Of a stretch of DNA of 64,000 bases, positions 1 through 11,577 are shown one piece after another. Within the stretch, counting starts at the first letter, position 1; the number at the start of each line of letters is the position of its first letter. The stretch comes from Whalleya microplaca (lineage: Eukaryota; Ascomycota; Sordariomycetes; Xylariales; Xylariaceae). The DNA is taken from positions 394,460-458,459 of the forward strand of contig MU385754.1 in NCBI GenBank assembly GCA_022497155.1. Reading direction: 5' to 3'. A model generated the notes under the pieces. That model did not search any database and was not told where the DNA came from. It saw only the letters and a program-made list of their open reading frames with translations. Made by a program: the position numbers and the translations under genes.

Positions 1-294
1 CGCCTCCACCCATGCATAGCCGTTGAACATGAGGTACCAACTGCATGAAGAGCCACGAAAAACGCCTACCCGTGCCACACACGTTGCATTGCCACCAATC
101 TGCGTATGCCTCCTTAATCAATGTAGGCAACCTAGGCAACCAGGCAGACTTTCCCTTAGGTAAACTAGGCGTAAATGGGATTGTGTGGTAGAGTACTTCA
201 TGACGTAGAACAATGCAACATCTACAACTACAGTAATTCGTATGAATCCACCCCCAGAATTTGTTCTCCGCATAGTATTCCAATTCTTTTCAAC
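1..294. other. 5' flank of the NLR gene
   Basis: I see no supported gene here. In-frame codons run upstream of the chosen NLR start back to an ATG at 175, so an N-terminus about 40 residues longer is possible. The window begins inside this flank and no promoter element is convincing. Confidence 0.4.
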
Positions 295-3200
295 ATGAGT
301 GGTGTAAACAACATGAACATCGCGCCATCAGGATGCGACTTTCTTACCACCCTAGACCATTTTAAAAGAACAGCTGGATTGACAGTGATGGAAGAGAAAG
401 AATTCCAGATGACAAGTCTTGAAGAGCTTCGGGATTGTATTAAAAAGATCCAACAGGATCAGGAACGAAAAAGAAGACTGATGTATATGAAGCGACTTGA
501 TCCATTTTTACGAACGATGGAGCAGTATGGCAAAGTAATAGAGGTTTTTGTAAACACATCTGACGTTGTAGCTTTCATTTGGGTAAGTGCAAGGTGCTTA
601 ATGCTACGAAGGTCAAGATTAATGGCTTTGACAGGGACCGATGAAGTTTATTCTGCTCGTATGTAGTAAACAGCTTTCAAGTGCAGACATTGCATACTAA
701 GAGTGGCCAGATCGCTACGACATTTTCCGATGCGCTTCATGCTGTATTGGATGCGTATCAAAGCCTTGGAGAGCAGATTCCCCTACTCGAGGGATATCAG
801 CAATTGTTCACCTCAAATGCTCACATGAGAACTGTGCTAGGCTTGATATATCAAGATATCCTAGAATTTCACAGAGAAGCTATCAAACATTTCAAGCAAC
901 GATGTAAGTTCTCTCGTAACAGACATCAAGAGGGACATGCTAATATTCTCTCGCTAGTATGGAAGCAACTGTTCCAAGCCACCTGGAGAGGGTTCACGGT
1001 AAAGATCGAGCATCTTAAAGAGAACCTGCGGCGACACAAGCAGCTCATTGAGAGCCATGCTACAATTGTACAGTTTGAAGAAGTCCAGAGACTTCGCGAT
1101 GATGCAAAGCGCAATTTCAAATCCCACCAGGCAGCGGAGAAGGACCGACGAAGACTCAGGATCATGCAATGGCTTTCACCTTTCAACAATGAGAACTTAC
1201 AGGATCAATATAGGGAGACAAGGTCAATATGTGGAAATGCTGGCCACTGGCTGCTTAATGACTTGCGGTTCCAGAGGTGGTTCAGCTCAAGCCAGTGCTT
1301 GTCACCGTTATTGTGGCTTAATGGAATACCAGGTGCAGGTATGTTGATAATTCACCCGAAAAACTTATCTTTGACTAAAATTGTAGGTAAAACAATTCTT
1401 GCCTCAGCCATCGTGGATCAAGCCCGTAGTGTTGCCAAAACATCAACTGCATTCTTCTATTGCAAATACGGAGATCCCTCTCGGAACACGTTCGTGAGTG
1501 TTGCTAGATCACTGCTAGCACAATTACTTGCGCAGAACGACCATCTTCTACAGATTTTATACGAGAAGGCTTCTACTAGCGGTGAAATAATGCTTACATC
1601 CAAGGCTAATGCTAGAGACTTGCTCCATATAGCACTCAGTAGCTGCGGAACAACATACGTTATTCTGGATGGCATCGATGAGTGTGATCGAAACGACAGG
1701 AAGGACATTGCTACATGGTTCCAATCCGTAGTGGCACAACTTAATTTAGGTAGTCAAGAGATCATCAGGTGCCTTTTCATTAGTCAGGATGATGGTATAG
1801 CGCGCAAAGATCTCAGTACAATACCGTCTATTAAGATTATGCCTTCAGACACCAAGGACGACCTGGGGGCTTTCGCACGATTTTGGCATGCAAGGATAGA
1901 GGATAAATTTGGAAAACTTCAGAACAGCATGCATATTGCGAATATACTCTATGCAAGAGCCCAAGGTAAGAACTTTAGTTAACTAGCTTTATTGTTAGAT
2001 ACTTATAAAGCCTAGGCATGTTTCTTTTCGCCAAATTGTTGGCTGATTATTTGTTTAATCAGTCATCCAGGGATCTCTTGCTTCAGGAACTTCACCCCGC
2101 TAAGCTACCGGTAAAACTGGATGATGCGTAAGTTATACCCTTCTCTCTATCTGGTTGTTAAAACCTCGCACTGACTTTACAGCTATGCGCGAATCATGCA
2201 TAGAATCACCGAAAACAGACCACATGACCTTACTCTCGAGGTTCGGAAGATCTTAAGCTGGATTGCATGCGCTCCAAGACCGTTGAGGTGGCGCGAAATC
2301 CAGGCAGCTGTGTCATTAGATATTGAGAACCAGGAGGTAGACCATGAACGTCGACTTTTGGATTCCCCTAAGGACCTTTTCGCATCCATCGTTGAGATTC
2401 AGTCCGATGAAACCGTGGAATTGATTCACAGTACAGCTCGAGAGTAAGTTATAGACACCTTTTCCTTCCGATATCTAATGCTTAGGTGGCTTAGATATCT
2501 TATACGATCAGACTTCGTTGCGCCAAGCAAAACTCATTTTTCGTTGGCACTTGAGACTATAGGTTTTCTTGGGTTTCCGGAGATAGACGCATCTAGAAGC
2601 AAGGTTGAAATGGAGAATGACATTCTTGAGGGGCGTCTTGCATTTTACGACTATGCCTCAGCCTGTTGGCCTATTCATCTCCAAGCGAGTTTTCAACGCC
2701 ATGAAGAGTCTGAAACCCTCGCTACGTTGATTGAGACCCTAGAGGCATTCATTGACCTACATTGGTCTGAAACTATGAAATCCTTAGTTGTATCGAAAAC
2801 AACCCACGAAAGTCTAGGGCCAATATCACGGTCTGAGTCATACGAGAGGATTGCCCAAGCCGTGGCTTGGTCAAAGAGACAGTTGAGCAAAAATGGGCAG
2901 GGGCCTTCAGAAGATGAGGCGCTCAATGTATGGCAAGTCACATCGCAGCTGAGAACGATACTGGAAAGCCTCCATGGACTGCTAGCAAAAGATGAAAAAG
3001 AAAGGCTCCAGCAATATTATGGAGCGAAATGGTTCAAATGCCCCAGGGTCAATTGCTACTTCTACCACGAGGGGTTCAACAGCGACAGCGAGCGTGAATA
3101 TCACGTCTCAAGGCACGAGCGGCCGTTCATATGCATTGTTGATGGCTGTCATATGTCAACGTTCGGATGCGTGAGCGAAACCGCTCTGAAGGCACATTTA

Positions 3201-3803
3201 TTTGAATATCATGGCATCGATCTTCTTGACGACGCCGAGTTTCCCGAGCCTAAGAAACCAACTGTCAGCTCATCTAAACACGAACCAGCTTATACTTGTC
3301 ATCTCTGTCCCAAGAAATTCACGCGTAAGTTCAACCTAAAGTCTCACCTTCGGACGCACGGTGACGAAAAGCCATTTGCCTGCCCAACTTGCGAGGAGAG
3401 GTTCACTCGTCGGAGCGACTGCGTGCGCCATGAGCGCGGCCACGGAGAGAAGAAATTTAAATGCTTGGGTCAATTGGAAGACGGAACATCATGGGGTTGC
3501 AAAGCGGCATTCCCTCGTACTGACAAGTTGGCAAGCCATCTCCGAAGCAAGACGGGACAAAAATGCATCCGGCCTCTCATTATGCAAGAGCTACAAAGTG
3601 GACGTCAGCATACTGATGGGGACGAGTTCCTGACAGGCAACTTGGATCTGGACGCAGATGCTTTACTTTCTGCTGGTGGCCGGCTTCCGACTTTCGTAGA
3701 GTTCTTAGACCTTTGTGGCCTCAACAAGTCTGTGTTGGAAACAGGAAGTAAGGCCCAGCCAAAAGGATCAGAGAGCTCAAAATCTGATCAGGACACCCAC
3801 TGA
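295..3803 (+). CDS. NLR-type STAND NTPase (NACHT/NPHP3-like) with C-terminal C2H2 zinc fingers
   Basis: Seen: seven exons fit frame and splice signals: 295-582, 635-658, 711-1338, 1387-1965, 2016-2127, 2183-2443, 2486-3803 (1069 aa). The N-terminal helical region resembles the domain that precedes NACHT modules in many fungal NLRs (DUF7708-like, from memory). Then follow the WLLND...F..WF lead-in, a P-loop GIPGAGKT restored by splicing, Walker [12 protein letters not shown], and the GMFLFAKLL and HSTARE motifs typical of the NPHP3-type NTPase and its winged-helix follower. The last ~270 residues hold two classical C2H2 fingers (C-x2-C-x12-H-x3-H) near 3294-3443, with atypical Cys/His pairs on both sides. 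Family knowledge: fungal NLRs are candidate non-self sensors that usually end in ANK, WD40 or TPR repeats. Inference: here the fingers take the sensor or effector position. The start is uncertain: ATG 175 would add 40 residues. Confidence 0.82.
1339..1386 (+). other. 48-nt in-frame intron inside the P-loop codons
   Basis: The donor GTATGT and acceptor TTGTAG are separated by 48 nt, a multiple of three, with no in-frame stop. Removing it joins GGT-GCA-G to GT-AAA-ACA and gives the Walker A residues G-A-G-K-T. Keeping it leaves the frame open but puts 16 extra residues between G-A-G and G-K-T. A protein prediction that ignores the intron would therefore seem to have a broken P-loop. Confidence 0.8.
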
Positions 3804-5353
3804 AAATCAAAGACGAGTCGTCCCGTCAGCGTTGATTCATGAATATTAATCTTCATTCCGTACTCAAGAAGCGATGATGTTATTCATCGCAGCGCCTCAC
3901 ATGATGACTGTACCAAAAATCGAGTTCGAGGCTACATCTTGTATTTGAAGATAGAGTGTACTCATGGTTGTCTCTTGACCAGATTTAGCGCATCCTTCCA
4001 TTGGATTCTGCTAGTCTTTTTTTCTACCATATAAACTATCGTATCCTTATGGCTTCAAGCTATGGGTGATGGTATAGTGTCAATTGCTAGCAACCCAGCT
4101 TTACCATACCAACTCCTGAGCCATGGGACCCCTCACCCTACAAAACGTTCTCTAAGTTTCAAGGTGACAGCTGAATATCTTGTAGTAGACTATATACTAC
4201 AATTTAGCACCCACCTGTATTGTGACAGTCTGTTGAATTACCGAATAAGCTTCATGGTGGGTTGAAGAATCGTGGGCCCCCCTTTTCCGATGAGAAATAA
4301 CCCACGACTTGTCGCTGGACTATAAATTGCCCACTTCACAGAGAGACGGAACGAGCAAGTGATCGAAGTTATAGACTATACATGTATCAATTAAATGTCG
4401 GTTGCGGTTGTGAAATCTTTGTAGGCACATTGGCTGCTGAACACTGCATCCCGCCTCCCTCGCCTCCTACTTGTAAACGAATGCAGGCGTATGACCAGCT
4501 ATTTGCTAACATAGGATTCGTTCTTTAAGTTATCGCGTGATTAATTTGTCCTTGTTACGATTCTGAGAGTACACGATACGTACGCTCTATGGAGGAATCG
4601 CCTTGCCGCAATATGTCCGTGAGAACTCCGAGAGCCCGCTCTTCATAGTGATTGAGCCAATAAGATCCAAGCGAATGGTAAACCTCAGAGTGAACCATGC
4701 AGTGGTTCCGAAACACCAGGGCGCGTTAGGATATGGAAAAACTATATGTAGGCTGTGCAAGGCTATTTATATGTATCTACTTTTGAGCCTTGATGTGCAG
4801 CCCTTCGATCTACCCAGCCTAGGAACGCTGTAAGGGGGCGCGGGGGGCGCGAACCAGCCAATAGCCTCATCGATCATGGCCCTTGATTTTCAACGTATCC
4901 AACTACATGCACGACATGTATTATGAACGGCTAGAGATGGAAAATCTTAATCAAAAGTGATTCTGTTATTACCTAGCAATTGTATGTATGAATCTGTTCA
5001 TCGGCTATATGTCGACGTCTCGTCCTCTCTTTTGACGAGTTGGATTTTAACATCCTATATAACTCTATGCTGATTCCAGGTCAGCTGCGATCGCCGACAC
5101 CAAGTCGGTCGTGGAACTGTGTGATGCGCATATCGTACACTTGACCCCGAGTCACAACTTCATTTAGTCGAGACCATGCGATCCTCCCAATTTTGCGACC
5201 ATGTGCCATAGCAAGGATTCGGCACCCCAAGTCCTAGCCTATTAAACGCAGCCGATGAGGATATCCAACGACCACACCATAATCCCACCAGCCAGCCATC
5301 ACAACCAGAAAGCAGCAGGCACCAGAACCCCCCTTATCCACTCACTCACTCGC
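3804..5353. other. Gene-free stretch between the NLR and SDR genes
   Basis: The two small open frames here (4062-4265 and 4603-4833, plus strand) have no recognisable motif, no conserved splice context and no family match that I know. A GC-rich patch lies near 4834-4852. The stretch is probably the 3' flanks of the two convergent genes. Confidence 0.4.
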
Positions 5354-6109
5354 TCACTGCGGCGGCTCGACCCCCGATATCTCCGCCAGCGCCCTAACCA
5401 GCTTCTCCTGGACGGCCTGATCATAGACCTCGCTCTTGACACTGCGCTCGCGCATCTGGTACCAGTGGGTCCCCGTCCGGCCGTGCGCAGGCCCGGCGTC
5501 CTCCGCCAGCATGACGTACGTGTCGACGGCGGCGCCGATGTCGTCGGGCGCGCCGACGCCGCCCATCTTCGTCGCCACCCAGCCCGGGTCCACGCTATTG
5601 CTCAACGTTCCCCCGTCGCCGAACCGCCGCGCGAACCAGAACGCCAGCACCAGGTCGTGCAGCTTGCTGTCGCTGTAGTTCGCGCCCCGCAGGTCACGGA
5701 ACCCGGCGTCCCCGCCCTTGTGCATCTGGCTGCTGACGAAGACGAGCCGTCGCGGCGGCGGGGATACCAGCGACGAGAGGATGTACGGCGCTAGCGTGTT
5801 CACCGCGAACAGCGGCGGCAGCTCCCCCTCCCCGGGCTGCGTCCGCCCCTCGAGGAACAACCCCGCGTTGTGCACAATAGTGTCCCAGGGCCCGCGCGCG
5901 TTGAGCTCCGCAGCGAGCGCCTTCGTCGCCGCGATCGACGACAGGTCCGCGACCAGCACGTCCGCGGCCCCGGGGCAGGCGGCGCGCGCGTCGGCGGCGC
6001 GGGCCACGCTGCGCGCGTGCAGGGTTACCTCGTGTCCGCGCTTGATCAGGGCCTGCGCCGCGCGCAGGCCGAGGCCGTCGGCGGAGCCGGTGATGAAGAT
6101 GCGGGCCAT
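5354..6109 (-). CDS. Short-chain dehydrogenase/reductase (SDR)
   Basis: Single exon, 251 aa. Seen: the dinucleotide-binding motif TGSADGLG at residues ~6-13, an NNAG-equivalent HNAG near residue 80, a catalytic Ser in FVSSQ, and YSDSK (the Y-x3-K catalytic pair) near residue 145, followed by VDPGWVATKM, the usual SDR loop after the active site. Length and motif order fit a classical NAD(P)-dependent SDR, close to the 'retinol dehydrogenase/WW-oxidoreductase-like' fungal group. The substrate cannot be told. The coding strand is strongly GC-rich (third positions mostly C/G), so long antisense frames cover it; these are shadows. It lies 3'-to-3' with the upstream NLR gene. Confidence 0.88.
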   Translation of the reverse strand: MARIFITGSADGLGLRAAQALIKRGHEVTLHARSVARAADARAACPGAADVLVADLSSIAATKALAAELNARGPWDTIVHNAGLFLEGRTQPGEGELPPLFAVNTLAPYILSSLVSPPPRRLVFVSSQMHKGGDAGFRDLRGANYSDSKLHDLVLAFWFARRFGDGGTLSNSVDPGWVATKMGGVGAPDDIGAAVDTYVMLAEDAGPAHGRTGTHWYQMRERSVKSEVYDQAVQEKLVRALAEISGVEPPQ

Positions 6110-7271
6110 TGTATGGAGTTGGTTTTAAGGGGGTACCGGTATGGTATTTTATTTCTCGGTCTACCTACGGAATACCCGGATAGGTGGTATTTTCGGAGTT
6201 GGCTAACTAATAAGTAGCTGTTCTAACTTCTGTGGTATTATACAGGAGAGGTATAGAGCAGAGGACAGTCACGTGGTGTAGATGTTGTGTAGATGTTGTG
6301 TGTACGTGTTTAAAATCTCGATAGATAGAAGACGGTGATGTCTGATGAAGTCCACCATAGTGGATGCCTCTGTACTACCTACCTGGTGCTTTCCTTATTA
6401 TATTCTAACGCAAATTCCGGCTTTCGGATATTCGGACATTCTCGAGACGAAACTTAGTGCGTCCCCATAGGATAGCATGACCTCTGAGGCTATAAATCGC
6501 ATGAAGAGGGAACTAAGAAGATGGGGATGACGTCAACCGTAGCGACTCGAAGCTAGTCGAAAAACGTAGCGATTATATGGGGACCGGGACATCCGCGATT
6601 CTGAATTATACTGGCTGGCTGGCTAGTCGTCGTTATTTAGCACGGTTGATTACTATGTATGTGTGTCGTCCTGACCGGGTCGCTATAAGCCAATAGTATT
6701 TGACTATAAACAGCTATCTACTTTGTGAATATCAACTACAAAGATGGAGCGTTCGAGGGCAAGTGACAAGAACAACTCTGAATTAAAAGTCGTATTCGAC
6801 GCCTTATCAAGCTATATTCATCCCCATTACAACAAGAGTAACTGGTCTAGGATTTTCATGTTCATCCGACGAGGCAGAACCGTATTACCGTATGTATCTT
6901 ATCTACCCTGAGAGTGTCCTTATGTACTCACTCACCATCAAATACCATGGCGGCCAGCCTCAAGTACAAGGCTGCTCGAGCCATCAATTAATAGCAGGCT
7001 TGATACTTATACGGCAATGATGCCTATACAAGTTCATGCTAGGCTTTCCTCTCCTAAGACTGGCGCTGGAAGCCCGTCGGATGCGGTATATCCTATGTGA
7101 GATTTGTACGGACCCATAATGCAATGCATCGGGATCCAAAAGTGTTGCACTGATAGAATAACATGTTGCGTCAACACATATATCGCTGGGCCTCATCTGC
7201 CACATGTCTTGTTGGGCAAGAAATTAGTACGTGGAATGATGGTCGTGATCAATGATTCACATGTCCCCTCT
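6110..7271. other. Gene-free stretch: SDR promoter side and UPF3 3' side
   Basis: No supported gene. It must hold the SDR promoter. A 13-bp direct repeat (GTAGATGTTGTGT) occurs in tandem around 6277-6302, and a short GGCT run lies near 6612-6625. Open frames at 6984-7205 and 7104-7334 show no family motif. Confidence 0.4.
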
Positions 7272-9249
7272 TCAATCCGGACCAGCAGCATCGCCCGTGC
7301 TAGCAGGCGCAGATGGTGGACCGGCAGAGCCTGATGCTTCAGTCGTTCCGTTTGCGTTATTAGCATTACCGCCTCTTCGGCCCCTGCCACGTCCACCCCG
7401 CTTAGGCCGGTCAGGTTGAGTTTCGCTGTTCGCTTTCTCACTGCTGGCCGGCTGTGTCGGAGCCGTAGCCGGCTTCTTCGTGTCCTTTCTCTCAAGCACT
7501 TGTACGGTACCTTGGGCAACAGTGACCGGGCTCGCGGCAATGGCTTTGACCAATGCATCGTGGTCCCCGAAGTCAACATAAGCGAACCCCTTTCTCTTAT
7601 CGATTTCGACAAATGTGACAGTGCCGAAACTTTCCATAGACTGTTTCAAAAGCGACTCAGTGACACCTTGCGAAGGGTTGGCATGCTTTACGAAAGCACG
7701 CGTGGCGCCCGCAGTAACCGATGTCTGACTAGACCCTTTCTTTTGGGATGACGAGCCTGGTTTAGCAGACGCTGTGGCCTTCCCAGCAGTAGCTTTTGGA
7801 CCTGTCGGTGGTGCCGGTGAAGAGGTTGTCGTAGCAGACGTTGTAGATGAGGGACCAGTCGGGATACTATCGTCTTTTCTCTTCAAGATTACAGGTGGAG
7901 CCGCAGGCGTCGACTTTCCAGTGTCACCTCCCTTACTCTTAGCAGTGTCACCTGTAGTACTTTGCTTGGCGGCCTTAGCACCACGGGATCGGCGAGAACC
8001 CTCTGCGGTTTGAGCTTTCGGGGCAGTCGGGGTAGATGGTGGCACGGACGTTGTAGCCTGACTTGCACTAGCTGGAGCCGTAGGGACCGAATCCTTATTT
8101 TCTTTCTCCTTCCCTGTCTCGGCTTTCCCTGCTGCTTCCGCCTTTGCAGCGTCCTGGCGCGCTCTCCTATGCGCACTCCCTGGACTGAGACCGAGGTCTC
8201 GTTGCAAGATCTTAGCAGCTGCCGCGATGCCGGCTCGTCGACTCTTAGTAGGCCCTGTCTCCTCGGCCGTCTTGCTAGCGCCACCCTGGCTAGCCGCAGC
8301 TTTGGCCGCCTCAGCTGCTTCCTGGGCTGCCGCCGCCTTCTTAGTGAGCAGCTTCAGGGGTTCTTTAGCCTTGTCCTTTTCTTTCTCGGCAGACTTTTCA
8401 CCCTTCTCGCCCTTAGCTTCCTTAGCCTTTTTCTTAGAATCCTCCTGGCCACCTTTTGTCTTCCCGCCTTGAGACTCGTGTCGAGCATGCTTAGCACCCT
8501 TCGTAGTGGTGGTCTCTTTGGTCTTATTTGCCTTCTTTTCCTTGAGGAACTCAATCAACGGCGTAGTGGTGACCTTGAGATGCGCTTTATCCGTATCTTC
8601 TGCAACCTGATCGCTGTCAACTTCCTTGGCGGGTGTGTCCTGGGTGAGACTGTGCAGAAAAGCCATGTAGTCGGGATCTTGGTCGATGGTGCCCTGCCTA
8701 GGGTCTGTACGGCGCTTAGATGTTGGGACCTTCTGGTAGGCGGCAATCTCGAGGGAGGGGGGCCCAATGAGAGCAGGATCATTAAAGGTATGCTTCGCAT
8801 CCTCCCATATTGCTTTCTGGACGACGTCGGCCAAGACGGAGACGTCCTCATTTCGGATGACGTGGAGGTAGCATCGCGTCGGGGTAGAAGGGTCAGACGG
8901 ACTGGAAGCGTCAATATGTCAGCCAGTCTCGAATCAAAGAATCACATCGATAGGGGATCTATGGCGAATCTGTAGCGAAGGTTGCGAATAGAGGCAATAC
9001 TGACTCTAGCGAAATCTCGCCTGGCTGGAACCTGGTCCAATCGACCTTCCCATTCCCCTTCTTCCACTCGTCGCCCAGGATAGCCCAGAACTCATCCTCG
9101 GTCATGCCCGGTGCCAGTCGACGAATGATGATTTTCTTGCCCTGAGGCGGGACTTTGGACCGGGTCGTTTTGGGGGTCTCGGTGCCAGATTGATTGGTGG
9201 TGACTGGTAAAACACCGTTGAGTTTACGCAGAGTCGAAGCGCTCGCCAT
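7272..9249 (-). CDS. UPF3: Nonsense-mediated mRNA decay protein UPF3
   Basis: Two exons, 9249-9005 and 8901-7272, give 624 aa. The intron 8902-9004 has a slightly unusual GTCAGT donor. It is supported because it joins PGEISL to DPSDPSTPT and continues into CYLHV, as in the SMG4/UPF3 domain. Seen: N-terminal KIIIRRLAPGMTEDEFW (the RNP-like first strand and helix of the UPF3 domain), then a long Lys/Ala/Glu-rich low-complexity middle, a second RRM-like segment near residues 480-560 with GFAYVDFGD, and an RGG-type tail (GGRGRGRRGG). Known role: UPF3 bridges UPF2 and post-termination ribonucleoprotein in nonsense-mediated decay. The second RRM plus RGG tail suggests extra RNA binding. Confidence in the family is high, and moderate in the exact splice junction. 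Confidence 0.85.
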
Positions 9250-9635
9250 TTTCTGTACGGCTAACCCGCAGGAGGCGAGTGGTGGTAGTCAGTATATGTA
9301 AAAGGTAGTCAAGGTATGTAAACCTTGGGAAGTATGTAAAGTTGTAAAGGTGCAAAGGTAAGAAGGCTGCATGTGAAATGCACCCCACCATGGATGCGAA
9401 CCGTTATGTAATGTAGCACCTGCCTGCGCAAGCTTAATGGGTTATGTAATCCGTAGGAGCGAGGTTACTTATGTAATACGTCTTAATCTCATTAAGTATA
9501 AGCCAGTTATCTTATCTAACACGTGGCATCCGCCCCCCACCCGCCCCGCCCCCCAAAACACACACACACACACGGCCGCCAGATAAAAGGATAAGGCAGG
9601 AGCGGCATCTAAGGTTACCGGTGGCCAACAGCTTA
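9250..9635. other. Intergenic spacer with CA microsatellite
   Basis: It holds several GTATGTAAA-like direct repeats (9292-9345) and a (CA)n run at about 9557-9574 behind a C-rich tract. It is probably the UPF3 promoter and the 3' flank of the kinase-like gene. No ORF with support. Confidence 0.6.
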
Positions 9636-10781
9636 TTACTCACTTTTCGTAAGGCGGTATTGCTCTCCCAACCTTAAATAATCTTCCAGCTTACGCGCTA
9701 CAGCTAAATCTCCTTCGATGCTCCCAAGTTCTTCGACTTCTGCCCATTTATCAGTGCCGCCTCCTCCAAAATCAACAAGCCAGGCTTCGTCTGTTTCAGA
9801 ATGAATGAGCACGTTATCAGCCTTCACATCGCTCCATGTGATTCCGACTTCGTGAAGGGCCGCGATGGTCTCGTTGATCTGATAAATCCACTTCTCGCGC
9901 CGACTGCTGTCGACCTTGGTGAGGTCCATTCTGAAGAGATCTTCGGTGTGCGGCACGTATGTTTCTACCAGCCCGATAATGCCGCCATGGTCTGAAGAAC
10001 GAATTATTCCCAAAGGTTTGGGAATACGGGCCAGTGGCGAACTGGAAGCCTGGTCGATTCCGGCGACGATAAGGAGGCACTGAAGCTCACGAAAGACAGC
10101 TTCGAAAACATACTCGTTGGTAGCGACCTTGCATAGCATTTCCTGGCTTCCGCTGCGCGATGGTATGGTGACTCTTGTGATCTGATCGAGTCGTAATCTC
10201 TGTAATACCTGTACTTCCTCGTCGAAGCAGGTGAAGATACTTGGTACTGTATCAAGACCAAGACCAACGTGGGCGTCTGGTAGGTCTGGACTTCTACAGG
10301 GTGTCGTACCGCACCGGCACCGCCCACTGCCCCGTGCCAAGTCAAACTGTAGTTCCTCATCTTGAGGATGAGGTTCCCGCGACGTAAAAGACACCACTCC
10401 GTCCCCTTCAACTACTGCGTTGAAGTAGAGGCTGTCGGCGTGCAGTCGGGAATGTAGATCGCAGGGAAGCGATATGTCCACTTGTGGGACGACTTTCCTA
10501 AGGAGCTCACAGGTGGCCTCGCAAATGAGTACTTCGAGCTCTTTTATGAATGATCTCACGGAAGTTTCGCCAGTCTGCCGAATGACCTGGTCACGTTGCG
10601 CGAAGAGTCTACCGATCCGAGAGGCCTGGCCGCCGGCAGTTCTATCGTCGTGATGTATCTGAATGTGGATGGTCTTGTGCGGAAGAGTGAGCTTGCCCCA
10701 GGCATCGCCGCCGACCGCGGCGTCACGCCAGTACCATGGTATGCTACACGACATCTCTTCATGTCTGCATGCAGGAGGCAT
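9636..10781 (-). CDS. Protein kinase-like fold protein, fungal family
   Basis: Single exon, 381 aa. Seen: the C-terminal half holds a kinase-like catalytic loop WSDVKADNVLI (HRD replaced by SDV, but with the Lys and Asn of the loop kept) and a metal-binding VDFGGG in place of DFG. After it comes the TDKW.....EGDLAVARK tail typical of a large group of uncharacterised fungal kinase-like proteins. The N-terminal half, residues ~1-190, is a divergent region with a Cys-rich patch (CRCGTTPC). Inference: it may be an active atypical kinase, since catalytic Asp and metal-binding Asp are present, but the glycine loop is not recognisable. Substrate unknown. Confidence 0.7.
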   Translation of the reverse strand: MPPACRHEEMSCSIPWYWRDAAVGGDAWGKLTLPHKTIHIQIHHDDRTAGGQASRIGRLFAQRDQVIRQTGETSVRSFIKELEVLICEATCELLRKVVPQVDISLPCDLHSRLHADSLYFNAVVEGDGVVSFTSREPHPQDEELQFDLARGSGRCRCGTTPCRSPDLPDAHVGLGLDTVPSIFTCFDEEVQVLQRLRLDQITRVTIPSRSGSQEMLCKVATNEYVFEAVFRELQCLLIVAGIDQASSSPLARIPKPLGIIRSSDHGGIIGLVETYVPHTEDLFRMDLTKVDSSRREKWIYQINETIAALHEVGITWSDVKADNVLIHSETDEAWLVDFGGGGTDKWAEVEELGSIEGDLAVARKLEDYLRLGEQYRLTKSE

Positions 10782-11577
10782 CGTGCAAGAGTGTGATTTG
10801 CAACTGCACAGAGAAGGAAGATATGTCCAGCACCCTATCTCCGCAAATCCAAGGCCTTAGACTCTAGGTGAGTGTTGTTCTTCCAACCGATTGGGAAAAT
10901 TTTTGGACATCGCAAAAAGATGAGGTTTGGGGAAGAAATGGTCGAGCTTGTCAATTCTGGGGAAATGTGGAAAACTCGCTTATACCTCAACCTCTATTTC
11001 CTTACATCATCTCGATACAAACTATCAATCGGGAAGACAACAAACTATTCTTCATAATGCTAAATTGGGTCTTATTGTGTTAAATGAACATTGATTAAAC
11101 TTGATTACCAAGCGACCAGGCTGCTCTTGAGTCTTACTTGTCCCTCCCCAATGAAGCTATGTGTCAAAGACCGTATTGTAATTGTCCCGTTGCATCTGTC
11201 TGGAAATGGGAGCCAGGTATGAAGTTATCAGTGGTATTCTAGTATATTCTAAGCCGAGTAGGAAGCGAAGCATGGTGCTATCCCAGTATCAAGCCTGTTG
11301 AACTCCAAGATTGCGAGACAACCCTCGAATCACGAATATGCGTAATGTCAGTACCAGAGATATGTTTCCAAATTCTCAAACATATCATGATAGTAACAAC
11401 CATTACCTAGCTCCGCTAATGCAAATCGAATTCGCGAATGTGCACCCTGTCGACAATGGTTTATCAAAGCCTTTCGTATGCCAGAGACATGGTGGTCAGA
11501 CCATTGCCGGAACTCGAACGGCTACCTTGGAAGCGAAATGACAAAAGACGACAATACGGTTACAGGTTTTAGTACGT
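10782..11577. other. Gene-free stretch upstream of the CorA-like remnant
   Basis: It contains short open frames (10868-11083 and 11311-11541) with no recognised motif. The 5' exons expected for a complete CorA-like protein were not recognisable here, so they are either lost or too divergent to see. Confidence 0.4.

Noticed and set aside
5255..5794. 179-residue plus-strand frame
   Set aside because: Lies antisense over the SDR gene; its composition is the mirror of a GC-rich coding strand and no motif is present.
7962..8975. 337-residue plus-strand frame
   Set aside because: Antisense to UPF3; arises because the Lys/Ala/Ser-rich coding strand rarely gives stop codons on the other strand.
7272..9249. 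First impression of a La-type RNA-binding protein
   Set aside because: The KIIIRRLAPGMTEDEFW start and the DPSTPTRCYLHV continuation are UPF3 signatures; no La winged-helix motif is present.
11471..11541. tRNA-like GGAACTCGAAC words (also near 21869)
   Set aside because: No acceptor-stem or anticodon-arm pairing could be drawn around them; no tRNA was found in the window by eye.
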